From Roseiarcus sp963753135 (GTDB lineage Bacteria; Pseudomonadota; Alphaproteobacteria; Rhizobiales; Beijerinckiaceae): a stretch of 64,000 bases of DNA. Of the stretch, positions 16,819-25,730 are shown piece after piece. Position numbers and translations under genes: made by a program. A model generated the notes under the pieces. It worked only from the letters and a program-made list of their open reading frames with translations. It did not search any database and had not been told where the DNA came from. The stretch spans positions 62,001-126,000 of the forward strand of contig CAVWBA010000005.1 in assembly GCA_963753135.1 (NCBI GenBank). Direction: 5' to 3'. Numbering within the stretch: position 1 is the stretch's first letter; each line of letters opens with the position of its first letter.

Positions 16819-17829
16819 CTACTCGGCGGCGGCGAGATATTCTCGGCCTCTCTCCACGCGGGAAACCGCCTCGCGCAACACCTCGAGCCCGGCGCCGCGC
16901 TTCACCGCCTCGGTCGCAAGAACCTGCCGAAAGGCCCGCGCGCCAGACCGGCCGGCGAACAGCCCGTGCATGTGCCGGGTGTAGTCGTGCAGGCGCTCGC
17001 CGCGTTGAAGCCCGCGCGCGATAACAGGCATGAAAACTTCGATCGCCTCGAACCCATCGGCGACCGGCGCCGGCTCGCCGAACAGCTCCGAGTTGACGCC
17101 GATGAGCAACTCCGGATTCTGATAGGCCGCGCGGCCGAGCATGATTCCGTCGACATGGTTCAGATGCGCGACCCCCGCGTCGAGGTCGGCAATGCCGCCA
17201 TTCAGAATGATTGGCCAGTCCGGGTGCGCGCGCTTCAGCGCATGCACGAGCCCATAATCGAGAGGCGGGATCGACCGGTTGTCCTTGGGGCTCAGGCCCT
17301 CGAGCCAGGCTTTGCGCGCATGGACGATAAGCGCAACCGTGCCTGCCGCCTTCACCTTGTCCGCGAAAGCGAAGAGAGCGGCGCGCGGCTCCTGCTCGTC
17401 GACGCCGATGCGGCACTTGACCGTGACCGGCACGTCGACCGCCGCGACCATCGCCGCCACGCATTCGGCGACAAGTTGCGGCTCGCGCATGAGGCAGGCG
17501 CCGAACCGGCCGCTCTGCACCCGGTCGGACGGGCAGCCACAATTGAGATTGATCTCGTCATAGCCGAACTCGGCGCCGATGCGTGCCGCTTCGGCGAGCC
17601 GCGCAGGGTCCGCTCCGCCGAGCTGCAGAGCCACGGCATGCTCGCTGGGGTCGAAGCCGATCAGCCGCTCGCGCGGGCCGAACATGACCGCGTCCGCCGT
17701 CACCATTTCGGTATAGAGCCGCGCACGGCGCGTGAGGATGCGGTGGAACGTCCGGCAGCGCCGGTCGGTCCAGTCCATCATCGGCGCCACGGAAAATCGC
17801 GCTTCATAGAGTTGAGACATCGCGCTCAT
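16819..17829 (-). CDS. dusA: tRNA-dihydrouridine(20/20a) synthase
   Basis: An FMN-dependent enzyme of 336 residues that reduces uridines 20/20a in the tRNA D-loop using NADPH. The N-terminal FSVAPMMDWTDRRCRTFHR is the DusA signature. EINLNCGCPSDRVQSGRFGACLM contains the catalytic Cys, VTVKCRIGVD and HARKAWLEGLSPKDNR bind flavin and substrate, and LNGGI and GIMLGRAAYQNP complete the TIM barrel. The shorter alternative ATG at 17820 is equally possible. It is monocistronic, convergent with the protease gene and separate from the downstream transporter. Confidence 0.95.
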   Translation of the reverse strand: MSAMSQLYEARFSVAPMMDWTDRRCRTFHRILTRRARLYTEMVTADAVMFGPRERLIGFDPSEHAVALQLGGADPARLAEAARIGAEFGYDEINLNCGCPSDRVQSGRFGACLMREPQLVAECVAAMVAAVDVPVTVKCRIGVDEQEPRAALFAFADKVKAAGTVALIVHARKAWLEGLSPKDNRSIPPLDYGLVHALKRAHPDWPIILNGGIADLDAGVAHLNHVDGIMLGRAAYQNPELLIGVNSELFGEPAPVADGFEAIEVFMPVIARGLQRGERLHDYTRHMHGLFAGRSGARAFRQVLATEAVKRGAGLEVLREAVSRVERGREYLAAAE

Positions 17830-17948
17830 ATAGGGAAGACAGCTTCAATTGTCGCCGACGGCGTTGTCGCAATCCGGTCGAGCGACCAAATTCGCGGTCG
17901 ATGCGACGATGGAACGCCTGTCGGCGCCCTTCGGGTCTTGGGCGTTTC

Positions 17949-19493
17949 CTACGCACTGGCGCCGCGCAGCGGACGCTCCGGCAGGAAAAGCACCGTGAGG
18001 AAAGCGAGCCCGGCGATCACGGCCCCAACGGTGAAGGCGCCGGACAGTCCGGCTCGATAGGCGTCCAGCACAAGCGCGCGCTGCGCTGCAGGAAGCTCGG
18101 CAATCTGCAGCACCCCGACGGAAAGATGCCCCAGGTCGCCGGTCGGCCCCTGCAGGTGCGCTGCGAGCACAGCGCCCGACAACGCCGCCCCCAAAGCGCC
18201 GCCGAGCGAGCGAAAGAACGCCGCCGACGCCGTGGCGGCGCCCAGGTCGCGGCGCGGGACGGCGTTTTGGATGGCCGTTGTCAGGTTCGGCATCACGAGG
18301 CCAATTCCCAGCCCCATCACCACCAGCACCATCTCGATAGGCAGCGGGTGAACCCCGCGCCGCACCGCCCACGCGAGCGCCGCGTAGGACAATGTGGCGG
18401 CCAGCAACCCGAACACGGGAAAGATCTTGTAGCGCCCGGTCCTGGAAACCAGGCGGCCGCCAACGACGGAGGCGACGATGACGCCGCCCATCATCGGCGC
18501 GAGCATAAGACCCGCCTGTGTGGGGCTGGCGTCCATCAGCAGCTGGAACATCAGCGGCAGGAAGACGACGGCGGCGAACAGCGCCATCATGGCGAGCGCG
18601 ATCACGGCCGTCGCCACCACGAAGACAGAATTCCCGAACAGCTCGGGAGGCAGGATCGGCTGAGGCGCCCGCCGCTCGACGACCGCCAGAGCCATGAATG
18701 ATCCGACGGCGGACAGGGCCAGTCCCAGCACGGGCGCCGAAAGCCAGGCATAGGCGCCGCCGCCCCAGCTCAGCGCCAGCAGAAGGCTGCAGGCGCCGGC
18801 AGTCAAGAGGACGGCGCCCATGAGGTCCAGCCGAGGCTTGGCGTCAAGCGCCTTTGGCCGAAGACCAATCGCGATGAACGCGAGCGCGGCGCCGCCGACC
18901 GGCAGATTGACGTAGAATATCCAGCGCCAGGAGGCGTATTCAGTGATGAACCCGCCTAAGAGCGGTCCGGCCACGGAGCATGCCGCGAACACGGCCGCGA
19001 ACATGCCCTGGTAGCGGCCTCGCTCGCGCGGCGAAACCAGGTCGCCGATCACCGTTTGCGCGAGCACGATGAGGCCGCCCGCGCCGAGGCCCTGCACCGT
19101 CCGGAACGCGATCAATTCGCCCATGCTGGCGGCAAAGCCGCACAGCGCAGATCCGGCGAGGAAGATCGAGATCGAGGCGATGAAGGCCGGCTTGCGGCCA
19201 TAAAGGTCGCTAAGCTTGCCATAGAGCGGCGCCGATACGGTGCTGGCTACGATGAAGCTGGTGACCACCCAGGAGAGATGCTGCAGGCTGCCAAACTCCC
19301 CGGTAATGCGGGGTAGAGCGGTCGCCACGATGTTCTGATCGAGCGCGGCGAGCGTGAGCGCCAGCATGAGACCGCTGAGCACGAGACGCAGCTCGCGGGC
19401 CGACGTCGCCGAATGCATTGCGCCAATGGTCGACATGGCTGGCGTCCGGGCGCCGTCGGTCGTCGCTCTAGTATCGGTGTTCGCCAGTTTCAT
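17949..19493 (-). CDS. DHA2-family MFS multidrug efflux transporter
   Basis: An inner-membrane drug:H+ antiporter of 514 residues with about 14 helices. ALTLAALDQNIVATALPRI is the DHA2 motif D1 in helix 1, KLSDLYGRKPAF is MFS motif A, FRTVQGLGAGGLIVLAQTVI is motif B, and VAGPLLGGFI is motif C. This is the EmrB/QacA group exporting lipophilic compounds. It is transcribed away from the TetR gene with a palindrome between them, so local repression is likely. No membrane-fusion (EmrA) partner gene is adjacent. Confidence 0.9.
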   Translation of the reverse strand: MKLANTDTRATTDGARTPAMSTIGAMHSATSARELRLVLSGLMLALTLAALDQNIVATALPRITGEFGSLQHLSWVVTSFIVASTVSAPLYGKLSDLYGRKPAFIASISIFLAGSALCGFAASMGELIAFRTVQGLGAGGLIVLAQTVIGDLVSPRERGRYQGMFAAVFAACSVAGPLLGGFITEYASWRWIFYVNLPVGGAALAFIAIGLRPKALDAKPRLDLMGAVLLTAGACSLLLALSWGGGAYAWLSAPVLGLALSAVGSFMALAVVERRAPQPILPPELFGNSVFVVATAVIALAMMALFAAVVFLPLMFQLLMDASPTQAGLMLAPMMGGVIVASVVGGRLVSRTGRYKIFPVFGLLAATLSYAALAWAVRRGVHPLPIEMVLVVMGLGIGLVMPNLTTAIQNAVPRRDLGAATASAAFFRSLGGALGAALSGAVLAAHLQGPTGDLGHLSVGVLQIAELPAAQRALVLDAYRAGLSGAFTVGAVIAGLAFLTVLFLPERPLRGASA

Positions 19494-19600
19494 GAACGGT
19501 GTACCTTTGGCGCGCGCAGCGACATGAACATCCCGGCCAGGAGAACGGCGGCGCGCCAGTCGGTGACGCGGGATCCCTTTGCGACGGCGACGCGTCGTAG

Positions 19601-19622
19601 TATGCGAGACCAGTCTCGCGTA
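19601..19622. promoter_or_regulatory. Palindromic operator between the efflux gene and tetR
   Basis: A 22-bp inverted repeat with 7-bp perfect inner arms, GCGAGAC and GTCTCGC, separated by CA, and two more matching outer base pairs after one mismatch. It overlaps TATCTT, a possible -10 element of the TetR gene at 19621-19626. Position and symmetry suit a TetR dimer site controlling both divergent genes. Confidence 0.6.
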
Positions 19623-19646
19623 TCTTAGTGGAGAGCGTTCTCGCCT

Positions 19647-20267
19647 ATGTCAATATCGCCCTCTGCCGACGCGCGTGCGCCCCAGCGTCAGCGCGGTCGT
19701 TTGCGGGTGGCCGCCATCCTCGAGGCTGGAGCCGCGGCGTTCCGGGAAAAGGGCTATGATGCGGTGACAATGACCGAAATCGCCGCCCGTTCCGGGACGA
19801 CTTTCGGCTCGCTTTATCGGTTTTTTCCTTCGAAAGAGGCCCTGGCGAACGCCCTCCTCGCTCAATATGCGGAGCGCGCATTGGATCGGCTCGCGGAACT
19901 GGCCGAGTTGGCGCCGACCATGACGCCAGCGGCGCTAGCCGATGCGCTCATCGATTTCATGATGAAATTGCGGTCGGAGCGCAGCTTCGCCATGGCTTTG
20001 ATGGAGGCCGGGGCGGGCGATGGCGCTAAGCGCGAGGCCTTCCGAGCGGCGTTTCGCGCGAGCATGAGCACGATCCTGCTCCGCGCATTCCCCGACTGCG
20101 GTCAAGCGAAGGCGCAGGCAATGACCGCAGTTGTCCTGCACGCTCTGAAAGGACTGGCTACAGCCACGCCGGAGAAACCAGCCGATGCGCGGCTGCTACG
20201 ATCAGAATTTCGAGATTTGCTATCCCTCTATCTCGGCTCGCGCGCGGCGCAGATGCCCGGCGCATAA
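19647..20267 (+). CDS. TetR family transcriptional repressor
   Basis: A 206-residue regulator. The N-terminal helix-turn-helix is textbook: RVAAILEAGAAAFREKGYDA, then VTMTEIAARSGTTFGSLYRFF, then PSKEALANALL (residues ~20-75). The all-helical C-terminal half, rich in Ala and Leu, would form the ligand pocket and dimer interface. It lies 153 bp from the divergent DHA2 pump and most likely represses it and itself through the palindrome at 19601-19622, responding to a pump substrate. No ligand can be named. Confidence 0.9.
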   Translation: MSISPSADARAPQRQRGRLRVAAILEAGAAAFREKGYDAVTMTEIAARSGTTFGSLYRFFPSKEALANALLAQYAERALDRLAELAELAPTMTPAALADALIDFMMKLRSERSFAMALMEAGAGDGAKREAFRAAFRASMSTILLRAFPDCGQAKAQAMTAVVLHALKGLATATPEKPADARLLRSEFRDLLSLYLGSRAAQMPGA

Positions 20268-20443
20268 AGGAAAGGAAAGAAGAGTAGAACCGCCGTGCGC
20301 AACCCATGCACACGAGTTTGTCTAGAGCCCGCAAAAGCGACAATAAGCGACGAATCCCTCTGCTAGACGCCACAGGCTACGACGCCTGCGCCACAATCGA
20401 GGAGCAGCGTCATGAGGAAGCCGCGAACCAGCCGCCCAGCGCT

Positions 20444-22653
20444 TCATGGTTGGGTTGCGACTTCCGCGCGCGCCGCGTTCGTTCCCGTGACGAACTCCGC
20501 GAGAATGTTGTCGAGAAGCCTCGCCGTGGCGTTATTGAAGGCGTTCCAGGCCATGGCGCCGACGAAGCCAATGGAGCCAACGGAGAAGACCTCGCCGCCC
20601 CCGGCAATCGGTATGTAGACCATGTCGGCTCGCACCATGTCGGGACGGTTGGGACCATCGGAATTGGGCATCGGAGTGCCAAGATCCTCCGGCACCATCA
20701 GATATTCCGGTCCAAGGCCAGTGGCTGAGGCGAGGATGGTCGCGTGGGCCGGAGAGCCCAGCGCAAGGTCATAACGATCCAATTCGTCGCTGGCGGCGCC
20801 GCCGAGAACGTAGCCCTCCTCGCCGATCACATCTTCGCTCACGCCGTCGAAGAACGCTTTAAATCGCGGCTCGTAGCTTGCCGCGGCTCGCTTGTAGCCT
20901 TTCCCCTTCGAAAAACCTTCCGTCGAGAAGCCAACCCCGACGAGCGTGTTCGGACCGCGCCCGCGGTAGCGCCACAGGCCTCCAGGCTCGCCGGTGTGGA
21001 CATGATTGCGCTCACCGGCAGGCGCGTCCCAGGCGCGCACTCCGGAATTGCAACGACGAATCTCGACAATCCAGGGACGATCGGGATCGATCGAAGTGAC
21101 CCAGTAGAAGCCGTTGCCGCCAAGATAAAGGATGCGGCCGCCGCCAAGCGCATAATCCTCGAGCGCGGTCAGAGCCTTGTTGGTCCAGTATTCGGGATGG
21201 GATCCCGTTACGACGACTTTGTACTTCGAAAGCAGCTCAGACCCGCAGGCATGCACCTCCTCGTCTGTCACGACGTGGTAGGAATGAGGCAGACGCTCGA
21301 GCCACTCGATAAAAAATAAGTCGACCGGAAAATGCCGGTAACTGTTGGTGATCCAGGCCGGATAGTGGGGACGCGTGTTGAGGAGGGGACGCCTGCGACT
21401 GCTGTAACGAACCGGACTCCCATCCTTGTGCCGATCATAACAGGAGAGGCCAAATTCGGGATGCGCGTTGATGAAGATCTCATCGTCAGAGATCACGCGC
21501 TCGTGCCCCATGATCGCGCTCATGTCGGACGCCGCGAAATGGTCGTTGGCGTAGGCGAGATAGGTATTGGTCGGCGCGATGAACAGGACGTCCGCGCCCT
21601 CGCCTCTGGCGCGCACGAATAGCGGGTAAAGGTCCGCCCGTCCCCCGGCCTCGAGGCGCACCGCATAGACGCCGCTCTTGAGGTCCTTCGGCAGCTCGAA
21701 GGAAAGGTTGTACTCCCACCCCGAGTTCGAGCATCTCGTCCGAGTGGAAGTAGATCGCCCCGTACTCATCCGGTGCGGCGACGAATGAGTCTTCGAGCCC
21801 TGTCCAGTTGCGTCCGGTTACGGCGCGTTCCGCGCCGTTGCGGATGACGGCGTTTGGCGCGCGTCCTGCGACCTCGCGAATCTCCCGGGAGCGGAAATTC
21901 TCAGCGAAGTTCCAGGCAAGACGCGCGGTCTCGCGGGCGCCGGCGTGCAACGCGGCGCATTCCTCCGCCGCGACGCCGCGATCGAAGAACGCCGGACTGT
22001 CGATCTTGCCGTTGAAGCCGTCGACCGCTGAACCGATCGGACTGATCGCGCGGGAGGCGAGAAGGAGCTTGTCGAAGCGCGGAGCCGCGCCGTCGAAGGC
22101 AGCGCGGGCATGACGAACGGCCGCCGGTCCCGGGAGGCCCTTCGCCTGCTTGATGTGGACAAGGACTTCGCTGTTGTCATCGCCGGCTGTCCAGGCTGAG
22201 GATGGCGGAGTACCAGACAAGAGGCTGAACGCTGAGGCCAAGCGCGCGTGACTGCCCTTGGACCGAGACGACGAGCTCCGACTTTCGGATGGCGAGCGCG
22301 AACGTCTCGCCTTCTCCCGAGGCCGCCGCGACAAGGGTCTGCGGGTCCTCCCAGCCGGGAACGCTCGAATAAAACCAGAAGTGCAGAGCGAACGACGGCC
22401 CAAAGGCGCCGCCCAGCGGTAATTCCGCGTAGGAGCCGACCGCTGTCGGCTGCTCGACGCCCGGAACGGTCACGTCCACGCCGGGAACGGGAACCCCGAA
22501 GGAACGCGAAGCGTTCCCCGAATCCTCGCTGGTCGGCCCCCGGGTGATCCGCTCAAGCGTCGCGCGGACGCTTTTGTGCTTGGTGCTGATCGCCATGCGG
22601 ACGGTCTCGCCCGGCAGGCGGGACCATTCCTCGAAATAGGCCTGCACGTCCAT
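20444..22653 (-). pseudogene. N,N-dimethylformamidase-like large subunit, two frameshifts
   Basis: A ~735-codon gene read in three frames. The start is the ATG at 22653 behind TGGGAG. Part 1 (MDVQAYFEEWSRLPGETVRM) runs into a LamG/concanavalin-like region (FALHFWFYSSVPGWEDPQTL). A shift near 22188 continues GDDNSEVLVHIKQAKGLPG and GFNGKIDSPAFFDRG. A shift in a GGGG run near 21725 continues GWEYNLSFELPKDLKSGVYA, LFIAPTNTYLAYANDH, TGSHPEYWT and GGNGFYWVTS to the end. These match the large subunit of iron-dependent dimethylformamidase, which hydrolyses amide bonds. Removing one base at each site restores one frame. No small-subunit gene is nearby. It is the last gene of the leftward DeoR-linked operon. 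The true substrate is unknown. Confidence 0.78.
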
Positions 22654-22682
22654 AGAATCTGACTCCCAGTTTTGCAGCCGCT

Positions 22683-24266
22683 TCAGACGGCGCGCTTCAT
22701 ATGCGCCGCGACAACTTCGCCGATCATGACCGACGTGAAATGGGTGTTCGCCCGGCAATCGAGCGGCATGATGGAAGCGTCCGCCACCCGGAGGCGCTGC
22801 ACGCCCTTGACCGAGCCGTCCGGATTCACCACCCCCGATGTCTCTGTTCTGGCGGTCATTCGGCAGGTTCCCGCCGCATGCTGAGCATCGCCCGCCTCCA
22901 ATAGGATGAGGCGGTCCCGTTCGTCCTCTTTCATCGCGAAGACTTCATCGAGGCTCAGGCCCGACGCTCCGAATGTCACGGAACGCGCAACGCGCGCGAT
23001 TGCGGGATGCCGGACGATTTCCGCGCCGCGGCGCAGGGCGTCGCGCATTCGCGCCATGTCGCGCGAATCGGACAGCATGTTGGCCTCGACCAGCGGATCA
23101 TGATCGGGCTCTGGCGAGGCGAAGCGGACCTTGCCCCGCGAAAAGGCCTGAAAGACGGAAACGCCAAGAGCGCCCGGAACAGCAACCCCGTCGACGGAAA
23201 CGCCAAGATGATTGAATGCGATCATCAGCATGTCGCGCCGCCCCGCGCCGCCCATGCCGGACGTATAGCTGACGCAGCAGTTGGTGTGACGCGCGTCCCG
23301 GTCGCGCGGCGCGAATTCCTCCTTCAGGGCCACCGTGAGGCGAAGGATGGGATGTTCGAGAAGGTTGCCTCCGACGTCCGGCAGGTCGCGAAGGGGAGAG
23401 ACGCCCAAGTCTCGCAGCACCCCCGCCGGCCCCAGCCCCGAACGAATTAAAATTCCGGGCGTGTGAACGGCTCCGGCGCACAACACGACCTCATTGGCCG
23501 CCAAGTTCGTCCAGCCTTTGCCGGGTAGATGCACGCGCACTCCACTCACGAAGGCTCCATCGAAAGTCACGCGGTCGACAAGCGCGTCGCCCACGACCGT
23601 GAGATTGGGCCGATTGCGCGCCGGTTCGAGATAGGCCTCGTTGGTCGAGACGCGACGGCCAAAACGGTTGTTGATCGGATAGCACGCCACACCCTCTCCA
23701 TGGCGGGCATTGAGGTCCTCGTGCCAGGGATAGCCGAGGTGGAGAGCCGCGTCCCAGACCGCCCGATCCACGGGACCCCAGCTCTCGACCGGCGCGCGAT
23801 AGACGGGGATCGGTCCTCCTCTCCCATGCTGGTCGGGGAAGGGCGCTTCGGGATCGTCTTCGATGGCGGAGAATATCGGCAGGACGTCCGAGGCCGCCCA
23901 TCCTTCGCAGCCCGCCTTGGCCCACTCGTCGAAGGCGTCGGCGACGCCCCGGATCGCGATCTGCGCGTTCATGGCCGAACTCCCGCCGACGCCGCGCCCG
24001 CGCCAATAGAGCCGAGGTTCCTGGATCGGCGTGCGACGCGCCATGAGTTTCGGCCATTGCCACGCGGCCTGCATCTCCGGCTCCATGATGATCGCGCACG
24101 GATTCGGGCTCAGCATTTCCGGCGGCGCCTCAGCTGGCCGCCAATCTCGTCCCGCTTCGAGAAGCAGCACGCGGCGGCCGGGATCCTCGGAAAGGCGCGC
24201 CGCGAGGGGCGCGCCGGCTGAGCCCGCGCCGACCACCACGACATGCCAATGTTCGTCGGTCAGCAT
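22683..24266 (-). CDS. GMC-family FAD-dependent oxidoreductase
   Basis: A flavin alcohol oxidase/dehydrogenase of 527 residues. The N-terminal dinucleotide fold is VVVVGAGSAGAPLAARLSE. The GMC signature 1 region reads GRGVGGSSAMNAQIAIRG, and the C-terminal active-site region has DAQHAAGTCRM (His) and NTHFTSVMIGE (Asn-x-His). Choline dehydrogenase and polyol oxidases share this layout; the substrate cannot be told. The ATG at 24266 has AGAGGTTTGAA upstream and gives a normal N-terminus; open frame before it belongs to the kinase remnant. It sits between that remnant and the dimethylformamidase-like gene in a leftward operon, suggesting oxidation of a hydroxyl group on an amide- or sugar-like substrate. 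Confidence 0.9.
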   Translation of the reverse strand: MLTDEHWHVVVVGAGSAGAPLAARLSEDPGRRVLLLEAGRDWRPAEAPPEMLSPNPCAIIMEPEMQAAWQWPKLMARRTPIQEPRLYWRGRGVGGSSAMNAQIAIRGVADAFDEWAKAGCEGWAASDVLPIFSAIEDDPEAPFPDQHGRGGPIPVYRAPVESWGPVDRAVWDAALHLGYPWHEDLNARHGEGVACYPINNRFGRRVSTNEAYLEPARNRPNLTVVGDALVDRVTFDGAFVSGVRVHLPGKGWTNLAANEVVLCAGAVHTPGILIRSGLGPAGVLRDLGVSPLRDLPDVGGNLLEHPILRLTVALKEEFAPRDRDARHTNCCVSYTSGMGGAGRRDMLMIAFNHLGVSVDGVAVPGALGVSVFQAFSRGKVRFASPEPDHDPLVEANMLSDSRDMARMRDALRRGAEIVRHPAIARVARSVTFGASGLSLDEVFAMKEDERDRLILLEAGDAQHAAGTCRMTARTETSGVVNPDGSVKGVQRLRVADASIMPLDCRANTHFTSVMIGEVVAAHMKRAV

Positions 24267-24297
24267 TTCAAACCTCTCGCGGTTTTTATCCTGTGGG

Positions 24298-24516
24298 CTA
24301 CGACCTGACTGTCCGATATGCGTCCCGTCCACCCGGACGCGCGCCCCAGCGCTTCGGTGAAGCGATGATCTCGATCGGATCGTGCTCGATCCATCCGGGA
24401 TAAGGGTGGATCTGCCGGTGCGTGCGACTCCCGAGGAGTGTCGCCGCGCCGCCATCGATGCTGACGTAAGCCTTTGTTGAGGTCGTTCCCTGATGGATGG
24501 CGAGAATTGACGGCAC
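24298..24516 (-). pseudogene. FGGY-family carbohydrate kinase, N-terminal remnant
   Basis: Only the first ~45 codons of an FGGY kinase remain, starting from GTG 24516. The phosphate-binding motif ILAIHQGTTSTKAYV is followed by the conserved RQIHPYPGWIEHDPIEI. The sequence then becomes unrelated (SPKRWGARPGG) and stops at 24298. Glycerol-kinase-type enzymes are about 500 residues, so roughly nine tenths is gone, apparently by an internal deletion that left the operon order intact. In the usual motif the His of AIHQGTTS is Asp (D-x-G-T-[TS]-[ST]), so even this piece is altered. A complete FGGY kinase lies in the divergent unit at 33717. Confidence 0.75.
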
Positions 24517-24533
24517 GTCGCTGTTCCAGTCCT

Positions 24534-25730
24534 TCAATCGAGCGTGACGACTGCGTCCTGCTTGCCGCGCAGGCGTTCGCCGGGAAACGTGAGGCGGAGC
24601 CGTCGCTCCGGAAGCGCGTTGATGCGGCGCATCGCGAGCGTCTCGCCGCCGGCGCTCAGGCGCAAGACACCCTTGTGAGCCCGCGCCGCGCGAGCAAAAA
24701 TCGTGATCGCCCCTTCGTTCGGCAGGAGGCGTTGGGGATAGGCGTAGCACAGGGCGCCTTCCACGCGCAGCGTCGTCGCGGCGTCGACATCCGGCAGGCC
24801 GCCCGCCAGAGCCTTCAGGATCGAGTGCGCCGCGAACTTGCCTTCCGCCGCGACCCAGCCGGAATGCTCGACAGGCCGCAGGACGTTCCCTGCGGCGAAG
24901 AAGTGCGGATCGGAGCACCGCCATGCCGAATCGATCGCAGGCCCCCCGGTGAGGTCGTCGAAGACAATGGGACTCGCTTCGACGAGCGCCGCATCGGGCC
25001 TGAATTTCCCGGTGAAGATCACCCCGTCACATGCGAGCGTCGAGCGCGTTCCGTCGCGCTCGATGTCCACGCTCTCCACACGGTCCAAACCGCTGATGCG
25101 CAGAAGCCGTGTCCGGGTGAGGACGGGAACGCGGAACAGCGCTCGCGAGGCGACGCCCAGAGGGCGCCGCGCGACAATCCGGTCTCCTTCTTCGATCATC
25201 GCTGCGGGACGAATTCCGGCGTGACGCGCCGTGAGGATTGCCGAGAAGGAAACAAGCTCCGTCCCGACAATGACGGGGCGGCTGAAGGGCCGCATGGCGC
25301 CGATGTAGACCATGTCCTGAAAGGCGCCGGTCGTGGTGACGCCCCAAGGCCGGGCGCCGGAAACGAGGCGCGCCGATCGCGGAGTCTCGCGTATCCCCGT
25401 GGCGATCAGGATCGCGCGCGCCTCGAGCTTCTCGATCCCGGCTTGCGTAGCGACTTCGATCCGTCCTTGCGGTTCTATGCGGGTGACGGTCGCGTTGGCC
25501 ATGATCTCGACGCCGCGCGCCGCCTCGATCAGGCGTTCGGCGTAAGACGGCCCGGTCCAGACGCGCCTGAAGTCGAAAAGGCCAAAGCCTGGATGGCCGC
25601 AGTGGCGAGGGAGCCCGCCCGCCACTGGGGCCCGTTCCAGGACGAGGACGTCCCGGACGCCGTTGTTGCGGAGGATCCGCGCCCCTGTCAGTCCGGCCGG
25701 TCCCGCGCCAATAATGATAACGGATCGCAT
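24534..25730 (-). CDS. FAD/NAD(P)-dependent oxidoreductase (partner of a GlpA-like dehydrogenase)
   Basis: A 398-residue pyridine-nucleotide-disulfide-type flavoprotein. The first Rossmann motif is VIIIGAGPAGLTGARILRNNG. GGLPRHCGHPGFG follows it, a segment typical of the family found beside GlpA-like proteins and in opine/sarcosine oxidase alpha subunits. AILIATGIRETPRSARL and HFFAAGNVLRPVEHSGW (FAD-binding end) are also clear. It probably passes electrons from the GlpA-like subunit to a carrier. The start overlaps the upstream stop (TAATG), so the two are translationally coupled and likely form one complex. Confidence 0.85.
   Translation of the reverse strand: MRSVIIIGAGPAGLTGARILRNNGVRDVLVLERAPVAGGLPRHCGHPGFGLFDFRRVWTGPSYAERLIEAARGVEIMANATVTRIEPQGRIEVATQAGIEKLEARAILIATGIRETPRSARLVSGARPWGVTTTGAFQDMVYIGAMRPFSRPVIVGTELVSFSAILTARHAGIRPAAMIEEGDRIVARRPLGVASRALFRVPVLTRTRLLRISGLDRVESVDIERDGTRSTLACDGVIFTGKFRPDAALVEASPIVFDDLTGGPAIDSAWRCSDPHFFAAGNVLRPVEHSGWVAAEGKFAAHSILKALAGGLPDVDAATTLRVEGALCYAYPQRLLPNEGAITIFARAARAHKGVLRLSAGGETLAMRRINALPERRLRLTFPGERLRGKQDAVVTLD

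Noticed and set aside
15881..17542. 553-codon minus-strand open frame across the protease and dusA
   Set aside because: It joins antisense of the protease to a shadow frame of dusA; dusA itself reads in another minus frame with full motifs.
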